This document shows, piece after piece, positions 57,224-64,000 of a stretch of 64,000 bases of DNA. Below the pieces are notes generated by a model, which did no database searches, was not told the origin of the DNA, and saw only the letters and a list, made by a program, of their open reading frames with translations. The stretch's first letter is position 1, and each line of letters begins with the position of its first letter. The translations under genes and the position numbers were made by a program. The stretch is from Allobosea sp. Root381 (GTDB taxonomy: Bacteria > Pseudomonadota > Alphaproteobacteria > Rhizobiales > Beijerinckiaceae), in assembly GCF_001429395.1 (NCBI RefSeq), contig NZ_LMJT01000041.1, positions 324,062 through 388,061 of the forward strand, read 5' to 3'.

Positions 57224-58189
57224 ATGAAGATCCTTACGAAAGCCGCGCTCGGCGCTGCGGCGATGCTACTCGCCATCAGCCCGTCCTGGGCCTTTCCAGA
57301 CCGCCCCGTCCAGTTGATCGTGCCCTGGGCAGCCGGCGGCGGCATGGATGCGGTGATGCGGATCTTCGCGGCCGGCTACGAGGCCGAGCTGAAGCAGCCG
57401 GTTAACATCGTCAACCGCACCGGGGGCGGCGGCATCACCGGCCACACCGCGATCGCGACCGCCACGGCCGACGGCTACACCCTCGGGGGCATCAGCCCCG
57501 AGATCTCGTTCTTCAAGACGCTCGGCATGGGGGACCTCACCGTCGACAGCATCGATGCCTTCTCGCGCGTCTCGCTGATCCCAGCCGGCGTCACGGTCAA
57601 GGCCGACAGCCCCTACAAGACCGCGGCAGACTACATCAAGGCGGTAAAGGACAACCCGAAGGGCACGCTGATGGCGTCGGGCACCGGCGTCGGCGGCTCC
57701 TGGCATATCGCCTCGGGCGGACTGCTCAAGGCGGCGGGCCTGACCCCGGACGCCGTGAAATGGGTTCCGAGCAATGGCGGCGCGCCGGCGCTCAACGATC
57801 TCGTCGCCGGCGGCCTGCAGGTCTTCACCGGTTCGCCGATCGAGGCCAGGGCGATGCTCGAAGCGGGCCGCGTCCGCACCATCCTGCTGATGACCGAGGA
57901 GCGCCACCCCAACTTCCCGGACGTTCCCAGCGCCAAGGAGGCCGGGCTCGACTGGACCTATCAGAACTGGTTCGCGCTCGCCGGCCCGAAGGGCATCCCG
58001 GCCGACCGCCGCAAGATTCTGTTCGAGGCGGCCGAGCGGACGATGCAGCGCCCGGAGGTCCGCAAGGCCATGGCCGATCGCGGCATCACGCCTGTCTGGG
58101 ACAAGCCCGAGGAGTTCGCCGCCTATGTGAAGACCTTCACCGAGCGCGGCAACAGCGTCCTCAAGGAGCTCGGCCTCGCCAAGAACTGA
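57224..58189 (+). CDS. Bug/TctC-family tripartite tricarboxylate receptor
   Basis: A 321-residue periplasmic binding protein. Signal peptide MKILTKAALGAAAMLLAISPSWA, then the FPDRPVQLIVPWAAGGGMD opening typical of Bug proteins, VNRTGGGGITGHTAIATA, and GTLMASGTGVGGSWHIASGG. ATG 57224 follows GGAGAG at about 5 nt. It probably binds an organic acid for a TctAB transporter, but no tctA or tctB gene is present, which is common for the greatly expanded Bug family. Confidence 0.92.
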   Translation: MKILTKAALGAAAMLLAISPSWAFPDRPVQLIVPWAAGGGMDAVMRIFAAGYEAELKQPVNIVNRTGGGGITGHTAIATATADGYTLGGISPEISFFKTLGMGDLTVDSIDAFSRVSLIPAGVTVKADSPYKTAADYIKAVKDNPKGTLMASGTGVGGSWHIASGGLLKAAGLTPDAVKWVPSNGGAPALNDLVAGGLQVFTGSPIEARAMLEAGRVRTILLMTEERHPNFPDVPSAKEAGLDWTYQNWFALAGPKGIPADRRKILFEAAERTMQRPEVRKAMADRGITPVWDKPEEFAAYVKTFTERGNSVLKELGLAKN

Positions 58190-58303
58190 CGGCGCCGTCC
58201 CCCGGGGAGCGCTTCACAAAAGCGGCATCCCCACGCTCCGAAGCTTCCCTTCGGCCCGAGCCATGCATCAGACTGGCCGGGCTGAAGCGAGGTGGAGGCG
58301 AGC

Positions 58304-59137
58304 ATGCGACGAAGGGCGACGCGGGCGAGGTCTCTCCGGTTCGGCCTGGCCGCCCTGCTCGCGGGCTTCCTTGGCAGCGCCCCGGCCCTGGCGCAAAGCG
58401 ACGAGCCCGGCTGTCGGCCGGAGATGGCTTCGCTGCGCCTGCCGGTCCAGCGCGCCAATCTCTTGCTGGCCAATCTGGCGCAGGGCGAGACCCGCCTCAC
58501 CTTCGTCGGCCACGCCACCTTCCTGATCGAGACGCCGGGCGGCATCAGGCTCGCGACCGACTACAACGACTATATCCGGCCCTCGGTCACGCCGGACATC
58601 GCGACGATGAACAAGGCGCACTCCACGCATAATTCGCGCAATCCGGACCCGGCGATCAAGCAGGTCCTGCCCGGCTGGGACCCGACCGGAGCGGGTCCGG
58701 CAAAGCACGACCTCACCCTCGGCGACCTGCGCGTCCGCAACGTGCCGACCAATATCCGCAGCTATGCCGGCGGGACCGATTTCGACGGCAATTCGATCTT
58801 CGTCTTCGAAATCGGCGAGCTCTGCATCGCCCATCTCGGCCATCTGCATCACCCGCTCGAGCCCGGTCATCTGCGTGCGCTGGGGCGTGTCGACGTCGTG
58901 CTCTTCCCGGTCGATGGCAGCTACACGCTCGATCAGGAGGGCATGCTCGAGGTGCTGAAATCGCTGCAGGCCCGGGTGATGATCCCGATGCACTTCTTCG
59001 GCGGCGGCACGCTGAACCGCTTCCTGGCGCGCTCGCAGGAACTCTGGCCAGTCGAGCGCCGCGAGCAGCCGGTGATCACCGTGACCAAGGCGGGGCTGCC
59101 GGCGAAACCGACCGTGATCGTCCTGCCCGGTCACTGA
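58304..59137 (+). CDS. Secreted MBL-fold hydrolase (UlaG/NAPE-PLD-like)
   Basis: 277 residues from ATG 58304, preceded by GGAGG. The N-terminal RRRATRARSLRFG region and hydrophobic stretch ending APALAQ form a signal peptide. The fold shows FVGHATFLIETPGGIRLATD, the metal-binding-like KAHSTHNSRN, HLGHLHHPLEPGHL and VMIPMHFFGGGTLNRF, as in UlaG-like beta-lactamase-fold proteins. The canonical HxHxDH is replaced by HSTHNS, so catalytic metal binding may differ. Substrate unknown. Confidence 0.85.
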   Translation: MRRRATRARSLRFGLAALLAGFLGSAPALAQSDEPGCRPEMASLRLPVQRANLLLANLAQGETRLTFVGHATFLIETPGGIRLATDYNDYIRPSVTPDIATMNKAHSTHNSRNPDPAIKQVLPGWDPTGAGPAKHDLTLGDLRVRNVPTNIRSYAGGTDFDGNSIFVFEIGELCIAHLGHLHHPLEPGHLRALGRVDVVLFPVDGSYTLDQEGMLEVLKSLQARVMIPMHFFGGGTLNRFLARSQELWPVERREQPVITVTKAGLPAKPTVIVLPGH

Positions 59138-59266
59138 GGGCGAACAAAGCGCCGGCACTCGATATGCACGTTAAGCTCCCGGTCAGGCTGATCTCAGGCT
59201 GACGTTGCGCAAGACGGCGGCGCTGGCATTCTGCCAAGCATCAGATCGTCCACCGGGAACCCCGCG

Positions 59267-59596
59267 ATGACCCGCGCACTCGTGATCGCCTGTCTCTCGG
59301 CCGGCCTGTTGCTGCCGGCCGGCGCCGAGGCCGCCAAGATGCGGTCCGGCGGCAAGAGCAGCGCCTCCTCGTCGAGCGAGACCTCCGGCGGCAAGCGCGG
59401 GGCCATCGCGGTCCTCCCCGGCGCGGCGGCAGCCTCCCGCGGCGCCAAAGCCGGCGACGCCCCCGCCCGGGTCCCCTTCCCGCCCTCCACCATGGCTGCG
59501 GCCGCGCCCGCGGCGAGCGTTCTCGCCGTCAGTGACACCCCGAAGATCTGGTGCCGCAGCGAAGTCGTGGTCGGCGGCTTCTGCGTGCTCAACTAA
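59267..59596 (+). CDS. Small secreted Ala/Ser-rich protein of unknown function
   Basis: 109 residues. Signal peptide MTRALVIACLSAGLLLPAGAEA, then a low-complexity Ser/Ala/Gly/Pro region and a distinct C-terminal patch IWCRSEVVVGGFCVLN with two cysteines ten residues apart, likely a disulphide. The sharp contrast between disordered middle and conserved-looking end suggests the C-terminus is the functional part. I do not recognise a family. A long palindrome follows its stop. Confidence 0.65.
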   Translation: MTRALVIACLSAGLLLPAGAEAAKMRSGGKSSASSSSETSGGKRGAIAVLPGAAAASRGAKAGDAPARVPFPPSTMAAAAPAASVLAVSDTPKIWCRSEVVVGGFCVLN

Positions 59597-59614
59597 GCCC
59601 GGCCGGGCTTTCTC

Positions 59615-59675
59615 GGAACCACGCCGTCATTCCGATTGAGGCCTGCGGCCTGTCCCGGAATGACGGCGTGGTTCC
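59615..59675. terminator. Bidirectional terminator-like palindrome (family B)
   Basis: GGAACCACGCCGTCATTCCG and CGGAATGACGGCGTGGTTCC are perfect 20-bp arms around a 21-nt loop. It lies between converging genes (59596 and 59698), so it probably ends both transcripts. The CGTCATTCCG core links it to the family-B repeats. Confidence 0.7.
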
Positions 59676-59697
59676 GTGCGTGAAGGCTTCGTGACGA

Positions 59698-61506
59698 TCA
59701 GAAATCGCCGAGATCGTCCGGCACGTTGCCGTGGATCTTGCCGGCCGCCTTCGGCTTGGTGAGCGGCGCCGGGATCGGCGCATTGCCGCGCACGAGGTTG
59801 ACGCCTGCATAGATGTCGCTGGCCACCTGCAGGTCCAGCCGCTCGTCGTCGCGCCGGCGGACATCCTCGGCGATTTCGATCGCCTCCTCCTGCGAGACGC
59901 CCATGCCGAGCAGCACCGCCGTGCCGAAGGCCATCGCCGATTCGAAGGTCTCGCGGATCTGGTATTCGACGCCGTTGCGGATCAGGTCCATCGAGTGGCC
60001 CCGATCATAGGCGCGCACGAACAGTTTGGCGTGCGGGAAGGCCTCCTGAGCCACCGCGACGATGCGGTTGGCAGTGTCGCGATTGTCGACGCAGACCAGG
60101 ATCGCCTCGGCCCGTTCGGCCCCGGAGGCATGCAGGATCTCGGCGCGCGTGCCGTCGCCGTAATGCACCTTGAAGCCGAAATTTGACGCGGCCTTGATCA
60201 GCTCGACATCGACCTCGATGATCGAGACGTTGAAGCCGCGCGCCAGCAGCGACTGGCTGGCGACCTGCCCGAAGCGGCCAAAGCCGATGATCAGCGCCCG
60301 CCCGTCGAGGCCGTCGGCCAACTCGACGCCGTCCAGTGAGGTCTCCTGCGCCGGCATGAAGCGGTCGAGCGCGATCGCGAGCAGTGGCGTCAGCGCCATC
60401 GAGAGGATCACCGTCGCGCTGGCGACCGCATTCACCTGCGCATCGAAGATGCCCGCAGCCAGCGCTGCACCATACAGCACGAAGGCGAACTCGCCGCCCT
60501 GCGAGAACAGCGCAACGCGGGTGATCGCCTCGCGGTTGGTCGAGCGGAACAGCTTGGCGACGGCGAAGATGCCGAGCGCCTTGACCCCCATGAAGGCGAT
60601 CACCGCCAGCCCGATCAACTGCCACTGGCTGGCGATGACCGCGAGGTCGAGCGACATGCCGACGGCGAGGAAGAACAGCCCGAGCAGGATGCCGCGGAAC
60701 GGCTCGATATCGGCCTCGAGCTGGTGGCGGAAGCTCGATTCCGACAGCAGCACGCCGGCGAGGAAGGCGCCCATCGCCATCGACAACCCGCCGAGCTGCA
60801 TCGCCAGGGCCGAGCCGAGAACGACGAGCAGCGCGGCCGCCGTCATGACCTCGCGCGCCTGCGCCAGCGCCAAGAGCCGGAACATCGGGTTGAGCAGGTA
60901 GCGCCCTGCAAGGACCAGCCCCGCGACGCAGGCGAGCCCGATGCCGAAGGACAGCCAGCCATTGCCGGCATCACCGCTGACAGGCGCGAGCAGCGCCACG
61001 ACCGCAAGCAGCGGCACGATGGCGAGGTCTTCGAGCAGCAGGATCGAAACCGCCTGCTGGCCCTGCGGTGTCGAGGTCTCGCCGCGTTCGTCCAGCATCT
61101 GCATCACGACGGCGGTCGAGGACAGCACGAAGCCCATGCCGGCGATGAAGGCCGCGGGCAGCGGCAGCCCATAGGCATAGCCGACGGCGGTAAGCAGCGC
61201 GCCGCAGAAGGTGACCTGCAGCGCTCCGAGGCCGAAGATCTCGCGGCGCAGGTTCCACAGCCGGGACGGCTGCATCTCCAGCCCGATGATGAAGAGGAAC
61301 ATCACCACGCCGAACTCCGCGACGTGAAGCACCGTCGCCGGATGCGCGAAGAGGCCAAGCCCATAGGGGCCGATGGCGAGCCCTGCCGTGAAATAGCCCA
61401 GCACGGAGCCGAGTCCGAGACGCTTGAACAGCGGCACGGCGACGACGCCGGCCCCCAGCAGGCTTACGACCTTGATCAGATCGCCGGTGACGCCCTCGAC
61501 TGCCAT
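59698..61506 (-). CDS. Kef-type K+/H+ antiporter (CPA2 family) with RCK domain
   Basis: A 602-residue CPA2 antiporter. About twelve transmembrane helices fill residues 1-390 (for example AEFGVVMFLFIIGLEMQPSR and SILLLEDLAIVPLLAVVALL), followed by a TrkA-N/RCK nucleotide-binding domain with ALIIGFGRFGQVASQSLL and a 60-residue tail. The layout is that of KefB/KefC, which export potassium during electrophile stress. No KefF/KefG ancillary gene is adjacent. ATG 61506 is chosen for its AGGGG ribosome-binding site; an in-frame start at 61548 would add 14 residues. Confidence 0.92.
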   Translation of the reverse strand: MAVEGVTGDLIKVVSLLGAGVVAVPLFKRLGLGSVLGYFTAGLAIGPYGLGLFAHPATVLHVAEFGVVMFLFIIGLEMQPSRLWNLRREIFGLGALQVTFCGALLTAVGYAYGLPLPAAFIAGMGFVLSSTAVVMQMLDERGETSTPQGQQAVSILLLEDLAIVPLLAVVALLAPVSGDAGNGWLSFGIGLACVAGLVLAGRYLLNPMFRLLALAQAREVMTAAALLVVLGSALAMQLGGLSMAMGAFLAGVLLSESSFRHQLEADIEPFRGILLGLFFLAVGMSLDLAVIASQWQLIGLAVIAFMGVKALGIFAVAKLFRSTNREAITRVALFSQGGEFAFVLYGAALAAGIFDAQVNAVASATVILSMALTPLLAIALDRFMPAQETSLDGVELADGLDGRALIIGFGRFGQVASQSLLARGFNVSIIEVDVELIKAASNFGFKVHYGDGTRAEILHASGAERAEAILVCVDNRDTANRIVAVAQEAFPHAKLFVRAYDRGHSMDLIRNGVEYQIRETFESAMAFGTAVLLGMGVSQEEAIEIAEDVRRRDDERLDLQVASDIYAGVNLVRGNAPIPAPLTKPKAAGKIHGNVPDDLGDF

Positions 61507-61593
61507 CCACTCCCCTTCCAGCTCGGCGCCACCGCTCGAAGCGGCCACGCTCAGTAGGTGCGCTGCACCACGATGGCAATCGCCAGTCCGCTT

Positions 61594-62607
61594 TCAGGCG
61601 CCAGTCCGGCTCGGACGCCCCTCGACCGGATAGGCCGGATCGCTGTAGCCCGGCGTCGAGGGGTGGCCTGCCGGCACGAGCGAATCCACCAGCGCCTCGT
61701 CCTCGGCCGTGAAATCGACGTCGAGCGCGGCGAGATAGGCCTGCCACTGCTCCATCGTGCGCGGGCCGGCTATGGCCGCGGTCAACAGCTTGTTGTTGAG
61801 TACCCAGCCGATCGCGAACTGGATGGGCGTCATGCCGCGCTCGGCCGCGTGACGCTTGATCGCCTGGGCGATGACGAGGCTCTCCTCGCGCCATTCGGTC
61901 TGCATGATGCGCCTGTCGGCGCTGCCGGCGCGCGTTCCCTCCGGCGGCGCCTGGCCGGGCTCGTACTTGCCGGTCAGCACGCCGCGCGCCAGCGGCGAAT
62001 AGGAGGCGACGCCGAGCCCGTAATAGCCGCAGGCCGGGAGGTGCTCGACCTCGGGCATCCGGTTCATCGCGTTGTAATAGGGCTGGCTGACCACCGGCCG
62101 GTCGATGCCGAGATCGTCGCAGAGCCGGCAGATCTCGGCGAGCCGCCAGGAGCGGTAGTTCGACACGCCGAAATGGCGGATCTTGCCCTGCTGGACGAGC
62201 TGGCCGATGGCGCGCACCGTCTCGGCCAACGGCGTCGCATGGTCCTCCTTGTGGAGGTAGTAGATGTCGATGAAGTCGGTGCCAAGCCGGCGCAAGCTGT
62301 CCTCGCAGGCCTGCATCACCCATTTCCGCGAAAGCCCGCCACGGTTAGGGCCGCCACCCATTGGGTTGGCGAGCTTGGTCGCAAGGACCCAGTCATGCCG
62401 GCTGGCGGCGATGGCGCGCCCAGTGATCTCCTCGGAGACGCCCTGGCTGTAGGCATCGGCCGTGTCGATGAAGTTGATGCCGGCACCGCGCGCATGGTCG
62501 ATGATCGCACGCGACTGGGCCTCGTCGGTGGCGCCGCCGAACATCATCGTTCCCAAGCAAAGCGGCGATACCTTCAGGCCGGACCGGCCGAGCTGGCGAT
62601 AGTCCAT
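61594..62607 (-). CDS. Aldo/keto reductase
   Basis: A 337-residue NADPH-dependent TIM-barrel oxidoreductase. It starts YRQLGRSGLKVSPLCLGTM; the catalytic tetrad is visible as Asp and Tyr in DTADAYSQG, Lys in LATKLANP and His in IYYLHKEDH. SNYRSWRLAEI and VLNNKLLTAAIAGPRTMEQW match the cofactor-binding end. It is of the YajO/Gpr type; substrate unknown. It stands 87 nt upstream of the Kef-type gene on the same strand. Confidence 0.93.
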   Translation of the reverse strand: MDYRQLGRSGLKVSPLCLGTMMFGGATDEAQSRAIIDHARGAGINFIDTADAYSQGVSEEITGRAIAASRHDWVLATKLANPMGGGPNRGGLSRKWVMQACEDSLRRLGTDFIDIYYLHKEDHATPLAETVRAIGQLVQQGKIRHFGVSNYRSWRLAEICRLCDDLGIDRPVVSQPYYNAMNRMPEVEHLPACGYYGLGVASYSPLARGVLTGKYEPGQAPPEGTRAGSADRRIMQTEWREESLVIAQAIKRHAAERGMTPIQFAIGWVLNNKLLTAAIAGPRTMEQWQAYLAALDVDFTAEDEALVDSLVPAGHPSTPGYSDPAYPVEGRPSRTGA

Positions 62608-62801
62608 CGAAACACTCCCAATCCCGGACCGCCGGCCCGCTCACATGGAAACTGCCCCAGCGCCGCGCCGCGCGCCAGCGCCGCAGGCGCGGCCACGCCC
62701 TGCAAGGCACGCGCCGCCACGCTGGCCTTCGCCCGGCAACAGCAAGAAAATGCTTAACTTTTCATGCCAGGGTCTCGGCATCCTCCTTGCGGCCAGAGCC
62801 G

Positions 62802-64000
62802 ATGAACCTCGCCACGCTCGTCCAGAGCCAAACGCTCGCCACGCTGCTGCAGGCGCTGAGCCCCACCACCGGGCTCGCGCCCGGCAGAACGGTGGAGGCG
62901 CGCCTGCTCACTTTGGCCGGCGACGGCACCGCGACGGCGCAGCTCGGCGACGACACCGTGACGCTCATGCTCGCCGGCCCCACCGCCCGGCAGAACGCGC
63001 TGCAGCCTGGTGCCACGCTCGTCCTGCGCTTCGATGCGGCCGAGGAGGCCGGCACGAATCTGCGGGCGACCCTGGTCGATGTCCGCGCACCGGCCGCGCA
63101 AGAGACGCAGCCCGGCGCCGTCCCGGCTGCCGTGTCGATACCACAGCCGGGAACCGCCGCGCAGATCGCAGCCGCCGCGTCGGCCAGCATCCCGTCCGGC
63201 CAGTCGACATCTGCACCCGCCCCTGCCGGTTCCACCCCGCTTCCCGCAGCCGTGCTCGCCGCGACGCAGCCCTCGGCCGTCAAGGTCGGGACGCAGGCTG
63301 CGACCGGATCGAACACCTCGCAGCAGCAGGCCTGGCCGCAGACGGCCACGCCACAGGCCGCCGCTCCGGCGACGCCCCGGGCGCTCGCCGGAGCGCTACT
63401 CGGACCGGCGCTTGCGCGTCAGGACAGCCTCGCCCCGCTGCTGGCCAATATGCAGGCGCTTGCCGAAGGCTCCGTCTCGCTCGCGCTGCCCAAACCGATC
63501 CTGACGCTGGTCGAACGGGTTCTCGCCCAAGCGGTCCCGGTCGAGCGAAGACCCCTGACCGGCCAGGCGCTGAGGACAGCGGTGCAGAACTCCGGCCTCT
63601 TCCTGGAGGCGAGCCGGGCCGAGGGCCGGCCGCTGCCGCCGGGCGGCGACCTCAAGGCCGGGCTTCAGGCCCTGCGCGACGGCCTCGCGCCGCTGGCCCA
63701 GGCGCTTTCTCCGCCCCGCGCAACCGCTCCGACCGCCGCTCGCAATCCGGGCGCCGAAGCCGCTCAACACGCACCGATGCCGGGCCTGCCGTCGCGGCCG
63801 TCGCCGCCGCAGCGCGACGGCGCGCTCCACCCTCAGCCGCCGGCCGCGCCAAGCCTCTCCGCCGGGGAGACGCCGCTCGCCATCGTCGAGACCCTGCTGG
63901 AGCAGGCCGAGGCCGGGCTCGATCGCATCAAGCTCGCGCAATACGCCTCGCTGCCCCCCGAAGCCGCGCGCGTCGAGGCTCAGCAAGCCCAGCAAGGCCA
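62802..64000 (+). CDS. Flagellar hook-length control-like protein (FliK-like), 5' part only
   Basis: An open frame from ATG 62802 with no stop before the window ends, at least 399 residues. It starts MNLATLVQSQTLATLLQALS, has a small beta-rich region (RLLTLAGDGTATAQLGDDTV), then a long Ala/Pro/Gln-rich disordered stretch, a helical block (LAPLLANMQALAEGSVSLA), and near the edge LDRIKLAQYASLPP, which resembles the start of the FliK C-terminal domain. FliK proteins measure hook length during type III export. The identity is moderate: low-complexity composition makes recognition hard and the diagnostic domain is cut off. Confidence 0.7.
   Translation, partial: MNLATLVQSQTLATLLQALSPTTGLAPGRTVEARLLTLAGDGTATAQLGDDTVTLMLAGPTARQNALQPGATLVLRFDAAEEAGTNLRATLVDVRAPAAQETQPGAVPAAVSIPQPGTAAQIAAAASASIPSGQSTSAPAPAGSTPLPAAVLAATQPSAVKVGTQAATGSNTSQQQAWPQTATPQAAAPATPRALAGALLGPALARQDSLAPLLANMQALAEGSVSLALPKPILTLVERVLAQAVPVERRPLTGQALRTAVQNSGLFLEASRAEGRPLPPGGDLKAGLQALRDGLAPLAQALSPPRATAPTAARNPGAEAAQHAPMPGLPSRPSPPQRDGALHPQPPAAPSLSAGETPLAIVETLLEQAEAGLDRIKLAQYASLPPEAARVEAQQAQQG

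Overview
The window is a GC-rich stretch of a bacterial chromosome, almost certainly from an alphaproteobacterium of the Hyphomicrobiales (Rhizobiales). The gene content looks Bosea- or Methylobacterium-like; the genus is a guess from memory of gene order, not a search. Support comes from an FtsZ with a long Pro/Met-rich linker, CtrA-type boxes (TTAA-N7-TTAA) beside division genes, an ArsR-methyltransferase fusion next to metF, an alphaproteobacterial-style RNase P RNA, and intergenic palindromic repeats in several copies. I see no insertion sequence, phage, CRISPR array or tRNA.

Region 1 (1-5.7 kb) has a DEAD-box RNA helicase, a small secreted protein, an MBL-fold hydrolase and recN. Region 2 (5.7-28.2 kb, all on the minus strand) is a complete division and cell-wall (dcw) cluster. 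In transcription order it reads mraZ-rsmH-ftsL-ftsI-murE-murF-mraY-murD-(unknown secreted protein)-ftsW-murG-murC-murB-ddl-ftsQ-ftsA-ftsZ-lpxC-bamD-recN. Many junctions overlap by 4 nt (ATGA or GTGA). The gaps that do exist carry signals: a MraZ-box array on a sigma70-like promoter before mraZ, CtrA-like boxes before ftsW and ddl, composite palindromes after murE and murC, and a terminator after ftsZ. Together these genes make lipid II, build the divisome, and add outer-membrane steps (LpxC for lipid A, BamD for beta-barrel assembly).

Region 3 (28.5-38.8 kb) holds the divergent ohrR/ohr peroxide-stress pair with its operator, the RNase P RNA gene, a lytic transglycosylase, a TerB/DnaJ membrane protein with an AmpD-like amidase, a MacA/MacB-type efflux system whose MacA carries an unusual Spy-like helical insertion, a degenerate GGDEF protein, a GNAT acetyltransferase and a PhnA-domain protein. 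Region 4 (38.9-44.8 kb) is a methionine/one-carbon block: metH, metF and a SahR-like regulator with a perfect 16-bp palindrome in front of it.

Region 5 (44.9-64 kb) is mixed accessory metabolism. It contains a MocR-type regulator divergent from an EamA transporter with a 26-bp palindrome between them, a cold-shock protein, a secreted GH3 beta-glucosidase, a YitT-like membrane protein, an L-lactate dehydrogenase-type flavoenzyme, a DUF4287 protein, a Tat-exported peptide-binding protein broken by a single-base frameshift, EttA, an orphan Bug-type receptor, a UlaG-like MBL protein, a Kef-type antiporter, an aldo/keto reductase, and the start of a FliK-like gene that runs off the end. I found no clearly novel multi-gene system. 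The most interesting signals are regulatory sites in the dcw cluster, the MacA insertion, the unknown secreted gene inside the dcw cluster and the repeat families.
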